NCBI RefSeq assembly: GCF_017301735.1
Contig: NZ_CP071090.1
Location: forward strand, 12,631,001 to 12,695,000
Source of the DNA: Pyxidicoccus parkwaysis
GTDB taxonomy: Bacteria; Myxococcota; Myxococcia; Myxococcales; Myxococcaceae
Length of the DNA: 64,000 nucleotides
Reading direction: 5' to 3'
Shown: positions 8,973-18,096 of the stretch, in pieces
Layout of the letters: each line of letters starts with the position of its first letter
How positions within the stretch are numbered: position 1 is the first letter of the stretch
The notes under the pieces: generated by a model
Database searches by the model: none
What the model was told of the DNA's origin: nothing
Seen by the model: only the letters and a program-made list of their open reading frames with translations
Program-made: the position numbers and the translations under genes

Positions 8973-11312
8973 TCATGGCGCCAGCCGGCCCAGGCCGATG
9001 GGCGCGGCGAGGCAGGTGTCCGGAATCCCAAACGCGTCCACCAGCGCCACCGCGTCCGGCCGCACCTCCGCGCACAGCCGCTCCACCTCCTTGCGGATGG
9101 CTCGCGCCTTGCTGCCCTCCAGGAGCCCGTGCTCCAGGAACCAGCCGCTGGCCGACTCCAGGCACGACAGGCCATAGAGGTCGCACAGCCGTCCCAGCAC
9201 CGTCTTCAGCCCCGGCTCCCGCACCGCCTCCACGCCCTTCAGGAACTGCTCCAGCACCAGCCGCTCCACGTGCGCGTGCGCCAGCGCGAGCAGGTGCTCC
9301 TGGCACTGGTTGAATGCCTCGAATGCCTCCACGCCCGCGCCCAGCCGCTTGCGCAGCCGGCGTGACACCGAGGCCATCAGGTCCTCCTCGCGGTAGCGCA
9401 GCACGCGCAGCTGGAAGTCTCCGTCGCGCAGGTGCTCCACGTCCGTGCGGCGCGTGGTGAAGGGATTGCGCTCCACCACCCCCGCGGCCCGGTCCGCCAG
9501 CAGCTTCAGCACCGCGTGCACGCGGTCGTCCTCGAAGCGCTGCCGGTAGCCCGTCAGCAGGCCCTTGGCCACGAGCTGCATCAGCACCGTGTTGTCACCC
9601 TCGAACGTGGTGAACACGTCCGTGTCCGCCTTCAGCGCCGGCAGCCGGTTGGCCGTGAGGTAGCCCTGGCCTCCGCACGCCTCGCGGGCCTCCTGGAGCA
9701 CCGCCGTGGTGTGCCAGGACGCATATGCCTTCAGGCCCGCCGCCAGCGCCTCCACCTCGCGCGCGTCCTCCTCCGTGCGCTTCACGTAGCGCTCCACCAG
9801 GTACTCCAGCGCGAAGTCCAGCGCGTACGTCTTCGCCAGCGGCTTCAGGAGCCGGAGTTGGTGCGTCTGGTGGTCCAGGAGCCGCACCTCCTGCGCGCCC
9901 ACCGGGCCGAACTGGCGCCGCATGTCGCCGTAGCGCACCGCAATCGTCAGCCCGCTCTTGGCCGCGCTCAGCGCCGCGCACGCCACGCTCACCCGGCCCG
10001 CCACCAGCGTGCCCAGCATGGTGAAGAAGCGCTTCGAGTCGCCCGGAATGCTGCTCTGGTACTCGCCCTTCGCGTCCACCTGGCCGAAGCGGTCCAGCAG
10101 GTTCTCTCGCGGCACGCGCACGTGGTCGAACCAGATGCGGCCGTTGTCCACGCCGTTGAGGCCCATCTTCTCGCCGCAGTCCTCGATGCGGACTCCCGGC
10201 AACACCTTGCCGTGCACGTCGCGCAGCGGCACCAGCAGCGCGTGGACTCCCAACGCCTTGCCGCCGACCTCGAGCTGCGCGAACACCGTGGCGATGCGCC
10301 CGTGACGCGCGGCGTTCCCAATCCACTCCTTGCGCGCGCCGTCGTCGGGCGTGTGGACGACGAACTCGCCGGTCTCCTTGTCGTAGCGCGCCACCGTCTC
10401 CACATCCCTCACGTTGGAGCCGTGGCGCAGCTCGCTCATCGCGAAGCAGCCGGGCAGCTCCAGCGAGGCCACCTTCGGCAGGTACTCGCGGTGGTGCCGC
10501 TCCGTGCCGAGGAAGAGGATGCTCGCGCCGAAGAGTCCGAAGTGGACGCCCGCCTTCACCACGAGGCTCAGGTCGAAGAAGGCCAGCGTCTCGAACGCGG
10601 CGATGAAGGCGCCCAGGTCCGCGCGCGTCTCGTTCCCTTCCGGGTAGGCGATGCGGCCCAGCCCCTGGTCCGCGAGCGACTTCAGCCAGGCGAACACCCG
10701 GTCGCGATACGCATCCGTATCGTGCGCGTCCGTGTAGCGGAAGGCCGGCGCGTCCAGCCACGCGCGGACCTGCTCGCGGGCCTCGGGGTACTTGCGGTCC
10801 AGCACCGCGCGCAGCGCCTCCGGGTCGAAGGAGGTGGGCTCGCTGGGGGCGACGCGCTTCGGCGCGGGCGCGGCGGCGGGCACCAGGGCTCGCACGGCCT
10901 CGCGGCCGGAGATGCCCAGGGAGTCCTCCAACTGCTTCAGCGCCTGGGACAGCTCGGGCATGGGCGCGGGCAGGCCGTCCCTGCCGGCGGCCACCTCCGC
11001 GAGGTGCGCGCCCAGCTCCGCGAGGCTCTGCTGACCACTGTGGAACAGTTTCTCGGCGGTGTGGCGGATGTGCTCGCGCACCACCACGAGCTCACTGGCG
11101 CTCGGCGGGAGGATGGGGTCCAGCCAGCGCGCCAGCACGATGTTGGAGCGCAGGTCGAGCCAGGGCTGCTGCCGGGCCGCCTCGCCGAGCGCGCGCAGCT
11201 CCTCGTGGGTGAGCTCGCCGTCCGTCCACGCGACGTACAGCATGGGCACGAGCGGCGCGAGGCGGGGAAGCGAGAGCAGTTCGTGCGCTGTCGGACGGGT
11301 GTCTTCCACCAT
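8973..11312 (-). CDS. Acyl-CoA oxidase-like flavoprotein with N-terminal TerB-like domain
   Basis: 779 residues from the ATG at 11312 (GGAGAG upstream); longer frames upstream overlap the PLD gene and are low-complexity. Residues about 15-100 resemble a TerB helical domain (YVAWTDGELTHEELRALGEAARQ). From about 175 on it is an acyl-CoA dehydrogenase/oxidase: FAMSELRHGSNVRDVETVARYD, CGEKMGLNGVDNGRIWFDHVRVPRENLL, SGLTIAVRYGDMRRQFG, and FEGDNTVLMQLVAKGLL containing the acyl-CoA-oxidase catalytic Glu. The expected role is FAD-dependent alpha/beta desaturation in fatty-acid beta-oxidation. The N-terminal fusion is unusual. Confidence 0.85.
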   Translation of the reverse strand: MVEDTRPTAHELLSLPRLAPLVPMLYVAWTDGELTHEELRALGEAARQQPWLDLRSNIVLARWLDPILPPSASELVVVREHIRHTAEKLFHSGQQSLAELGAHLAEVAAGRDGLPAPMPELSQALKQLEDSLGISGREAVRALVPAAAPAPKRVAPSEPTSFDPEALRAVLDRKYPEAREQVRAWLDAPAFRYTDAHDTDAYRDRVFAWLKSLADQGLGRIAYPEGNETRADLGAFIAAFETLAFFDLSLVVKAGVHFGLFGASILFLGTERHHREYLPKVASLELPGCFAMSELRHGSNVRDVETVARYDKETGEFVVHTPDDGARKEWIGNAARHGRIATVFAQLEVGGKALGVHALLVPLRDVHGKVLPGVRIEDCGEKMGLNGVDNGRIWFDHVRVPRENLLDRFGQVDAKGEYQSSIPGDSKRFFTMLGTLVAGRVSVACAALSAAKSGLTIAVRYGDMRRQFGPVGAQEVRLLDHQTHQLRLLKPLAKTYALDFALEYLVERYVKRTEEDAREVEALAAGLKAYASWHTTAVLQEAREACGGQGYLTANRLPALKADTDVFTTFEGDNTVLMQLVAKGLLTGYRQRFEDDRVHAVLKLLADRAAGVVERNPFTTRRTDVEHLRDGDFQLRVLRYREEDLMASVSRRLRKRLGAGVEAFEAFNQCQEHLLALAHAHVERLVLEQFLKGVEAVREPGLKTVLGRLCDLYGLSCLESASGWFLEHGLLEGSKARAIRKEVERLCAEVRPDAVALVDAFGIPDTCLAAPIGLGRLAP

Positions 11313-11455
11313 GGTCGGCTCTCCAGGAGGCGAGGGGACGGGCGCATGTTGGCCAGCCCGGCTCCGTGCGGCAATGGGCGAGCGCGCTCTTTCGTGGGGC
11401 AGGCGAGGGAGCGCGACATTGGCAGGGGCAGGGAGGCGTCCCCACGTTGCCATGC

Positions 11456-12739
11456 ATGGGCGAGCTGCAGGAACTGGAGGAGATGCTGCCGCAGGCCGGG
11501 GCGCACTTCCTCGATAGCGACCGGGAGCGGGCGAAGCACGAGATGCAGGGGCCTTTCTTCCTGCCACCCGGGCCCACGGGGTTCTCCTTCGCGCTCTACC
11601 AGTCCGTGGGCGTGGGGCTCATTCCGGGCCACAGGCTGGAGCTCCTGGAGAACAGCACCGTCTTCGACCGCATGGTCGAGGACATCCGCAACGCGAAGCA
11701 GAGCGTGCACATCCTCGTCTACATCTGGCGGCCGAGCCGCGTGTCGGACCGCATCGTCGAGGCGCTGGTGGAGCGCGCCCGCGCGGGCGTGCAGTGCCGC
11801 GTGGTGGTGGACCCGGTGGGCAGCGAGCAGGTCCGCGGCGACAAGGACTTCGACCTCCAGGTGGAGAAGCGGCTCACCGACGCGGGCGTGGAGGTGCACT
11901 ACTACCGGCTGCTCGCGGGCAAGGTGGTGGGGCGGCTCTTGGGGCGCACCCACAACAAGATTGTCGTCGTCGACGGACGCATTGGCTACACGGGCGGCTT
12001 CGGCATCTGGAAGGTGTGGGAGGGCGACGGCCTCAAGCCCGAGGAGTGGCGCGACACCCACGTGCGCGTCGAGGGCCCGGAAGTCCGCCGCATGCAGCTG
12101 TCCTTCTCGCGCCACTGGCAGGAGTCCGGTGGCGGGCTGCTGCCTCCGAGCGCCTTCCCCGAGCTGGAAGAGCAGGAGACGCAGGGGCCCGCCGGCGCGG
12201 GCTTCGTGGACAGCGCGGGCAAGCTGGGCGTCACGGACGCGGAGCGCATGGTCCGGCTCGTCATCGCCGCCGCTCGCGAGCGGCTGTGGATTGCGAATGC
12301 GTACTTCACCCCGCCCAACGCGATTCTGGAGCAGCTCGAGGAGAAGTGCCGGCAGGGCGTGGAGATTCGCCTGCTAGGGCCCGGGCCCATCCATGACGTG
12401 CCCATCATCCGCGCGTCGCAGCGTTCCACGTATGAGCGACTGCTGGATGCGGGTGTGCGCATCTACGAGTACCAGCCGTCGATGATGCATTCGAAGACCC
12501 TCATCGTGGATGACTGGCTCGCGGTGGTGGGCTCCACGAATCTGGACGTGCTGTCGCTCAACAAGCTGGGCGAGGGCTCGCTGGTGATGAACGACCCGGA
12601 GTTCGTCCGGAAGCTGGAGCGGTGCTGGGCGAAGGACCTGCGCCACTCGAAGGAAATCACGCTGGAGAATGGTGGCCGCACCAACCCCTGGCGGCGCCTG
12701 GCTCGGCGGAGCACGCAGCTCGTGGGGCGGGACCGGTAG
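11456..12739 (+). CDS. Phospholipase D/cardiolipin synthase family protein
   Basis: 427 residues with two HKD motifs: HNKIVVVDGRIGYTGG (His166, Lys168, Asp173) and HSKTLIVDDWLAVVGSTNLD in the C-terminal half. The spacing and 'SVHILVYIWRPSRVSDRIVEAL' fit the bacterial cardiolipin synthase (ClsB-like) family, which joins phosphatidylglycerol or related phospholipids at the inner membrane. There are no obvious N-terminal membrane helices, as in ClsB. The start at 11456 is the first in-frame ATG before the conserved part; GGGAGG lies 19 bases upstream, so an in-frame TTG at 11447 is also possible. Divergent from the acyl-CoA oxidase gene. Confidence 0.85.
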   Translation: MGELQELEEMLPQAGAHFLDSDRERAKHEMQGPFFLPPGPTGFSFALYQSVGVGLIPGHRLELLENSTVFDRMVEDIRNAKQSVHILVYIWRPSRVSDRIVEALVERARAGVQCRVVVDPVGSEQVRGDKDFDLQVEKRLTDAGVEVHYYRLLAGKVVGRLLGRTHNKIVVVDGRIGYTGGFGIWKVWEGDGLKPEEWRDTHVRVEGPEVRRMQLSFSRHWQESGGGLLPPSAFPELEEQETQGPAGAGFVDSAGKLGVTDAERMVRLVIAAARERLWIANAYFTPPNAILEQLEEKCRQGVEIRLLGPGPIHDVPIIRASQRSTYERLLDAGVRIYEYQPSMMHSKTLIVDDWLAVVGSTNLDVLSLNKLGEGSLVMNDPEFVRKLERCWAKDLRHSKEITLENGGRTNPWRRLARRSTQLVGRDR

Positions 12740-12816
12740 AGGCCGGCGGCCGGCCATGGGCAGGCCGCGGACAGACGTGCAGCGAGTGGAGCGGAGGGAA
12801 CCCGCAACCCACTCCA

Positions 12817-13614
12817 TCAGCGGTGGTCCGTCACACCGACCTGCCGGCAGTACTTCAGCACCGGGCACGTGGAGCACTTCGGCCGCGTGCCCGTGCACAC
12901 GTGCTTGCCGAAGGGCACCAGCAGCCGGTTGATTTCCACCCAGTACGCGCGCGGGAGTTGGGCCTCCAGCGCCTTCAGTGTCGCCTCCGGTGAGCGGGCG
13001 TGCACGTAGCCCCAGCGGTTCGTCACGCGGTGCACGTGGATGTCCACGCTGATGGCCTCGTGCCCGCAGGCGATGCCGAGCGCGAGGTGCGCGCACTTGG
13101 GGCCCACGCCCTTGAAGGACTGGAGCACCTCGGCGTCACACGGCAGCGTGCCGTTGAACTCGTCGCGCGTGCGCACGGCGATGGCGTGAATCTGCCGCGC
13201 CTTCGGCTCGTGGAAGGTGACGGGGCTGATGACCTCGTCGATTTCGTCCGGGGTGAGCCGGGCCATGGCGTCGGGTGTAGACGCGCAGCCGAGCAGCGCG
13301 AGCGACACCGGCAGGCTCACCTCGTCCCGGGTGCGGATGGAGAGGATGCAGGCGATGAGCTGCTCGAAGAGCGAGTCATGGCCGTTCGCGGCGAGCGCGA
13401 ACATCGCGGCGTCGGCGTAGCGGCGGACCTCTTCGCGGATGCGGCCGAGGACCTCGTCGATGTCGAAGGGGGCCTTGTCCTCGCGAGGCGGCGGCTCGGC
13501 CACCACCCCCGGCGCCGGAGACGCTTCCGGCTTCCGGGGTTGGCGGACCGTCCGGGTGCTCAACCCCGAGGGGGCGCGCCGGCTAGACGCCCTGCTGTTC
13601 CGGGTTGACGTCAT
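12817..13614 (-). CDS. nth: Endonuclease III-like DNA glycosylase/AP lyase
   Basis: A base-excision-repair enzyme. The helix-hairpin-helix contains the catalytic Lys (LQSFKGVGPKCAHLALGIACG) and the catalytic Asp lies in SVDIHVHRVTNRWG. The C-terminal iron-sulphur ligands are spaced C-x6-C-x2-C-x5-C (VCTGTRPKCSTCPVLKYC), as in Nth. The N-terminal about 45 residues are basic and Pro-rich beyond the usual family length. The start is uncertain: ATG 13614 overlaps the upstream small gene by 32 bases, ATG 13632 and 13647 are longer options, and TTG 13563 would avoid overlap; none has a good Shine-Dalgarno. Likely co-transcribed with that small gene. Confidence 0.88.
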   Translation of the reverse strand: MTSTRNSRASSRRAPSGLSTRTVRQPRKPEASPAPGVVAEPPPREDKAPFDIDEVLGRIREEVRRYADAAMFALAANGHDSLFEQLIACILSIRTRDEVSLPVSLALLGCASTPDAMARLTPDEIDEVISPVTFHEPKARQIHAIAVRTRDEFNGTLPCDAEVLQSFKGVGPKCAHLALGIACGHEAISVDIHVHRVTNRWGYVHARSPEATLKALEAQLPRAYWVEINRLLVPFGKHVCTGTRPKCSTCPVLKYCRQVGVTDHR

Positions 13615-13807
13615 CCGAGCGGTTTTCGTCATTCTTGTTCGGGCCACCGTGGGTGCCGAAGTCCCCCGCGTTGCGGTTGGCGGGGTAGACGTCCGTGTCG
13701 TCGCGGCGCTCGCGGCCCTGACCCGACACGTCTCCGGAGTCCGCCTTGCGGGGCTGGCTCTCCGGCTCGTCCCTGCGTCCCTGGCCCTTGTCCTGCTTCT
13801 TCGCCAT
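13583..13807 (-). CDS. Small disordered hydrophilic protein
   Basis: 74 residues starting at an ATG with a strong AGGAGG (about 7 bases upstream). The protein is almost entirely polar: Lys/Gln/Arg-rich at the start (MAKKQDKGQGRRDEPESQPRK), then Asp/Asn/Gly-rich (PANRNAGDFGTHGGPNKNDENRSDDVN). There are no hydrophobic core, signal or membrane segments, so it is predicted to be intrinsically disordered. Its 3' end overlaps or abuts nth. Function unknown. Confidence 0.65.
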   Translation of the reverse strand: MAKKQDKGQGRRDEPESQPRKADSGDVSGQGRERRDDTDVYPANRNAGDFGTHGGPNKNDENRSDDVNPEQQGV

Positions 13808-13927
13808 GGTCTGCCTCCTGGTCAGCGAAAGGTGGCGACGGCGGCGGAACATGGCCCGGGCTCGCTCCCGGGCCCGCTGGTGGGGCAGGGGAGCGAGGGT
13901 TGCCTCACTGGTGAGTGACCTGCGAGG

Positions 13928-14440
13928 TCAGGCGGCCGGCTTCGTCAAATCCAGCGCGTACCAGTTGTCGCAGCCGAAGTGGCCCGTCTTGCCCATGGGG
14001 GCGCAGAGGGGCTCGAAGCCGAGGCGGCGGTAGAGTTTCTGTGCCTGCTTCATCCCCGCGAGCGTCTCCAGGTAGCAGAGCTTGAAGCCCGCCTCGCGCG
14101 CGAAGTCGAGGCAGCGGCGCAGCATGCGCTCGCCCGCTCCCAGGCCTCGGGCCTCGGGGAGGAAGTACATCTTGCGCAGCTCGCAGACGCCCGCGTCTCC
14201 GCCCTCCAGCGGGGCGATGCCGGCTCCTCCGATGACGCGGCCTTCGCGCTCCAGCACGAAGTAGGCGTGACGGGGACGCGCGTAGGCCGCGCTCATGGTG
14301 GAGACCTCGGGGTCGTGGATGGCGAAGCCGGGGCCGTCCGCGCCGAACTCAGGCATCACCTTGCGGATGATGGAGGCCACCGCCGCGTCGTCCCGAGGCT
14401 CGATGGGACGGAGGACCAGGGTTTCCGTGCTCGTGCTCAT
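13928..14440 (-). CDS. GNAT family N-acetyltransferase
   Basis: 170 residues from the ATG at 14440. The acetyl-CoA-binding segment reads ELRKMYFLPEARGLGAGERMLRRCLDFARE (the R/Q-x-x-G-x-G/A loop as RGLGAG), followed by GFKLCYLETLAGMKQAQKLYRRLGFEPL, the usual GNAT strand-helix-strand ending. It transfers an acetyl group to an amine; the substrate is unknown. The gene stands alone between the small disordered protein gene and the immunity-like gene. Confidence 0.85.
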   Translation of the reverse strand: MSTSTETLVLRPIEPRDDAAVASIIRKVMPEFGADGPGFAIHDPEVSTMSAAYARPRHAYFVLEREGRVIGGAGIAPLEGGDAGVCELRKMYFLPEARGLGAGERMLRRCLDFAREAGFKLCYLETLAGMKQAQKLYRRLGFEPLCAPMGKTGHFGCDNWYALDLTKPAA

Positions 14441-14593
14441 GGGAGCCGCACCGTTCCACAGCCCGCGCCCGAGGGCCAGTGATGCGAAGTGCGTGGAGGG
14501 GCTTGCACCGGGCACCCCGCCTGGATCGCCCGAGATGAGCTCATCCTGCGCGCAGCCGACACCTCGCGACGCGCGTACGGGCCGTGATTCCAG

Positions 14594-15928
14594 TCAGGAG
14601 CGGTGCCGCTCCGCCTCGCGGAAGAACTGGGTGAGGGAGTAGTCCAGCAGGGACTGGCGGGACTGCATGTACCGGCGGGCACGGAGGAAGGGCAGCCAGA
14701 CCCGGTTGCCGACGCGCACCTGGGACTCCTCCAGCTTCTTGCGCGGTATCCACTCCCCGCCCAGGCGCCGCACGAGCACGTTGCCCAGGTATGCCCCAAC
14801 CGCGGGTGTCACCCGCTCGTCGATGAGCTCCCGCTTGTACCGCTCCGGGATGTTGTCGCGCCAGAGGTGGAAGTCGACGTCCGTCAGTGCCTCGGGCGTC
14901 GCGTCGAAGACGGAGGGCACCTGTGCGTGAAGGACCACCACGAGGTACTCGGCGAAGTCGGCATACTGACTGCGGGCAAGCTCCGCATTTCCCACGTCCG
15001 ATGGCAGGGCGACAGGGAGCCACTCCTCGGGAGTGGGCGGCTGGTACGCGTTGAATTCGGCAATCCTCCGCTGTTTCTCGCTGATGGTAAACTCGCCGGG
15101 TAGGCGCGCGAGGAGTGGTGCGATGTCCGGGTGGAAGTGAGGCTCAACGGGGGCCAAGGCGGCACTGCGCTCACGCAACGTGCGCAGAACGGTGTCGAAG
15201 TCCAGGTCCGGTCGCAGGTGGACGTGCGCGCGTGCCTGGGCGACGCGCACCTCCTCGCTGGCGAAGTCGGCTGCGGTGGGGCTCAGCACCAGGAGAACGG
15301 AGCCGTTGGGGAGCTCCTCCACCCGGTGAGCTGGCGTAGACAGCATCCGCTCGCGGCCGACGACTTCCACCAGTTTGGGGCCGAAGACGTTGAGCCAGCA
15401 CACTTCATAGACCTTGTCGAAACCATCTCTCCGAGAGACTTCGGTATCGCGGCCGAAATGGGGGAAGCCCGCCAACTCCCGGTCAGCCATGCTGTGGGCT
15501 GAAGCGTAGGGGGCTGCGTAGTGTGTGGCCCATGCCCGAACCATCTCGACGAATCCGTGGCAGCGCTCTTTGTCCGAGAAGAGCGCCAGGGGCTGCACGT
15601 CGATCCAGATTTTCAGGCTGGAAGGCAGCGGCGGGAACCTGAGCCTGAGCGTCATGTCCAGCTCGGGCCATTGGGTACGATAGAACCCGATTGAGGCGCT
15701 TCTTTCGCCGCGTTCCTCCCCCAGCGCTTTCCAGGTCGCGGCACGAGAGTAGCTGCGCCGCCGCTTCCCCTTGACGATGTCCGGCATCCATTCGCCGGCA
15801 TACGACTCAAGTGACTGAAGGAAGGGCTCCAACTCGCGCTCGAGTCCTGCCTGATGATTGAAGGCACCTTCGAACGAGAGCAAAAGGTCATCGTCTCTAT
15901 TGGGTTCGTGAGACTCCAGTGCGCTCAT
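14594..15928 (-). CDS. Immunity-like protein paired with the upstream toxin-like lipoprotein
   Basis: 444 residues, no signal peptide or membrane helix, so cytoplasmic. The ATG overlaps the stop of the preceding gene by ATGA, indicating translational coupling. The first half has segments such as CWLNVFGPKLVEVVGRERMLSTPAHRVEELPNGSVLLVLSPTA, a pattern I associate loosely with DUF3396/type VI-immunity-like proteins of myxobacteria; this is recall, not a search result. The second half (after about 260) is acidic and Trp-rich with no family I recognise. Position directly after a modular secreted protein with a nuclease-like tail is the main reason to call it an immunity protein. It could instead be an accessory factor. 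Confidence 0.5.
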   Translation of the reverse strand: MSALESHEPNRDDDLLLSFEGAFNHQAGLERELEPFLQSLESYAGEWMPDIVKGKRRRSYSRAATWKALGEERGERSASIGFYRTQWPELDMTLRLRFPPLPSSLKIWIDVQPLALFSDKERCHGFVEMVRAWATHYAAPYASAHSMADRELAGFPHFGRDTEVSRRDGFDKVYEVCWLNVFGPKLVEVVGRERMLSTPAHRVEELPNGSVLLVLSPTAADFASEEVRVAQARAHVHLRPDLDFDTVLRTLRERSAALAPVEPHFHPDIAPLLARLPGEFTISEKQRRIAEFNAYQPPTPEEWLPVALPSDVGNAELARSQYADFAEYLVVVLHAQVPSVFDATPEALTDVDFHLWRDNIPERYKRELIDERVTPAVGAYLGNVLVRRLGGEWIPRKKLEESQVRVGNRVWLPFLRARRYMQSRQSLLDYSLTQFFREAERHRS

Positions 15929-18096
15929 TGAACCAGTACCTCCACACCATCCACGTCCTCTTTGACGGCCTCCAAGGCTTCCTCCAGCGTTTCCACCGTC
16001 CTGGGCTTGAGCTGGTTGCCCTCGTAGACGAGGCGGACCCTCTGGACTTGTACCGTCTGCTCAAGCCCAGGCCGGCGGATGTTCACCGTCTCGCCGTAAT
16101 ACCGAAGAGCTGTGGTCGCGTCCGCCACCATCTGCGCAGTCAGTTCCTTCCCGTTCAGGAAGCGGAGATCCCGACTCTTGAAGCTGAACGTCTCCACACG
16201 GGGAGACTGACCCGCAGGATGGCGGCCCTCAATGACGAGAGCGTCCACAAAGCGCAAGTCCGCCTTCACCACGCCCACATGCGTCACGACCCGGGGCTGG
16301 TTGAAGTCTTTGAGCCAGTGGCGCTGGGCCCGCGGGAGGGCCGCGTCCTTCTCCAGGATGGAAACCATGAGACGCTCGAAGGCCAGCCCGCGGGCAAACT
16401 CCCCGCGCATCTCCTGATAGCCCGCCCACTTCAGTGGGCCCTTCGCCGCTGTGCCCTGCTTGATTTCAGCGGTCCTCGTCTCCAGGTACGACACGTAGTC
16501 GGACCAGAACGGATGCGCCGTGACTCCAGGGGCCGCAATCTTCAGGAGTGCCTGGCGATGCTTCTTCAGGGCCACCACGTCCATCGGCAAGCGAGGCCCC
16601 GGGTGCTCTGCCTCCACCTGCTTGAACCTGGCCTCCGCCACCTCCGGTGCGAGTCCGGCCGACTCTGGCGGCAGGGCGGATGGGGTGCCGCCTCCCTTCC
16701 CAGCGCCGCTCCCCGTTGACGTAGACCGCGGGCGCTCGCGAAGCGCCTCCGACAGCATGGCCTGCGCCCTGCCTGTGTTGCCCCGTGCCTCGTGAAGGGT
16801 CCGCGCGCCGGTCTCGCCCCACTCCGCCACCAGGAGGGCCGCCTCCCGGCTCTGTCGGAGGTATTGGGCCAGCTCTCCCACGGCGCCCTCACCCAGCTGC
16901 GCCTCCAGTCTCTCCAGCACCGCTTTCAGCGCTTCCACGCGAGGCACGACCGCCTGGAGCCGTGCCCCCTCCTGTCTGGAGAGGGGGGCTTCGCGGAAGG
17001 CACGCGCGCCCGTGCCTCCGGCGTACAGGCCCACCAGGAGGGCCGCCGGCGTCAGTTGCCGCGTGGCCTCCTCGTACTCGCCCTCGGCGAGGGACACGCC
17101 GCCCCGCACCGTCCCCGATGCCAGGTGGTAGAAGCCCACCGGCACGCCGAAGGTGAGGTGGTCGAAGGCGCCCAGGGCCACGTTGCCCGGGGCGAAAGCC
17201 CCCAGGTACTGCGCCTTCTGCACCGCCTGGTACGCCTCCCGGTACGGCGGTGGCAGTTGCTGGGGCAGATAGGAGACGTCCACGCTCCGGCTCCCGCCAA
17301 CGAGCGGAATGGAGGCCGCGACGTCGTCCGCTGCCCGCCCCAGGCCGCGCGCGAGGTCGCTGGCACGGAAGTCCCTCTCCGGGAAGTCGGTGAGGGCCAG
17401 GCCGCGCTGTCGCAACTCCTCGCGGGCCACTTCCATGGGGCCCAGGGTGCGCTTCAGGAGTTTGTCCTCGGCCAGCAGGCGCACCAGCTCGCGCACCTCG
17501 TCGTCATGGGCGGTATGGAGGACGAAGAGGGTGAGGACTTCCGCCTGGGCCGGGCCGTACTTCTCGGCAGCGGTGGCGAGGAAGGCGGCGCGCTTGCGGA
17601 GGAGCACTCTTGCTGCGTCCGCGTCCAGCGGGCCCAGGGCGCCCAGCCGGACGGCATTCCAGTCGGAGAGGGATTCCACCAGCCGAGGCATGTCCACCGT
17701 GCGCTGCAAGGCGACGAAGGCCGCGGGCGAGGGGCACCCGAGGAAGGGGGCCAGCACCGCATCTTCCGAGTCCAGATGAGGCCAACCAGAGGGCACGTCC
17801 CCGCACGCGGCGGCAGCGGCCTGAGGCGCCCGGAGCGGCGCCGTCTCTCCCCAGCCCGCGCCATGCGTCTGCGTGGGCAGGCGGCGGTACAGCGGCACCT
17901 CGCCGTCCATTCCAGCGGAGTCCTCCGGGAGGCTGGCGGTGGCGGCCCTCAACCCCTGCGCGGGGGACAGGCCCGGAGTGTACGAGAGTGTCACGCCGTG
18001 CCCGCTCGGGGACGGCAGCGAAGCGCAGCCGGTGGCGAAGAAAGCAGCGGCCAACCACAGCCCCACGCCACGAAGCAGCCGAGTCTCAGCGCGCAT
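15925..18096 (-). CDS. Large lipoprotein with candidate PD-(D/E)XK-like C-terminal toxin domain
   Basis: 723 residues. The N-terminus is a lipoprotein signal (LLRGVGLWLAAAFFATGC). The middle carries a hydrophobic stretch (ATRQLTPAALLVGLYAGGTGAR) and a helical region, then a Ser/Gly linker near residue 490 (STSTGSGAGKGGG). The last about 170 residues form a separate module: GEFARGLAFERLMVSIL, then FVDALVIEG (Asp about 618) and RVETFSFKSRDL (Glu about 635, Lys about 640), an order compatible with a PD-(D/E)XK nuclease core though the E-K spacing is not canonical. The start overlaps the barrel gene by 11 bases and the stop overlaps the immunity-like gene. Interpreted as a polymorphic-toxin-type surface protein; unproven. 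Confidence 0.55.
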   Translation of the reverse strand: MRAETRLLRGVGLWLAAAFFATGCASLPSPSGHGVTLSYTPGLSPAQGLRAATASLPEDSAGMDGEVPLYRRLPTQTHGAGWGETAPLRAPQAAAAACGDVPSGWPHLDSEDAVLAPFLGCPSPAAFVALQRTVDMPRLVESLSDWNAVRLGALGPLDADAARVLLRKRAAFLATAAEKYGPAQAEVLTLFVLHTAHDDEVRELVRLLAEDKLLKRTLGPMEVAREELRQRGLALTDFPERDFRASDLARGLGRAADDVAASIPLVGGSRSVDVSYLPQQLPPPYREAYQAVQKAQYLGAFAPGNVALGAFDHLTFGVPVGFYHLASGTVRGGVSLAEGEYEEATRQLTPAALLVGLYAGGTGARAFREAPLSRQEGARLQAVVPRVEALKAVLERLEAQLGEGAVGELAQYLRQSREAALLVAEWGETGARTLHEARGNTGRAQAMLSEALRERPRSTSTGSGAGKGGGTPSALPPESAGLAPEVAEARFKQVEAEHPGPRLPMDVVALKKHRQALLKIAAPGVTAHPFWSDYVSYLETRTAEIKQGTAAKGPLKWAGYQEMRGEFARGLAFERLMVSILEKDAALPRAQRHWLKDFNQPRVVTHVGVVKADLRFVDALVIEGRHPAGQSPRVETFSFKSRDLRFLNGKELTAQMVADATTALRYYGETVNIRRPGLEQTVQVQRVRLVYEGNQLKPRTVETLEEALEAVKEDVDGVEVLVQ

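Noticed and set aside
14594..15928. Assignment of the immunity-like protein to Imm52
   Set aside because: The sequence does not fit the Imm52 pattern I remember; only a loose likeness to DUF3396-type proteins, so no family name is given.
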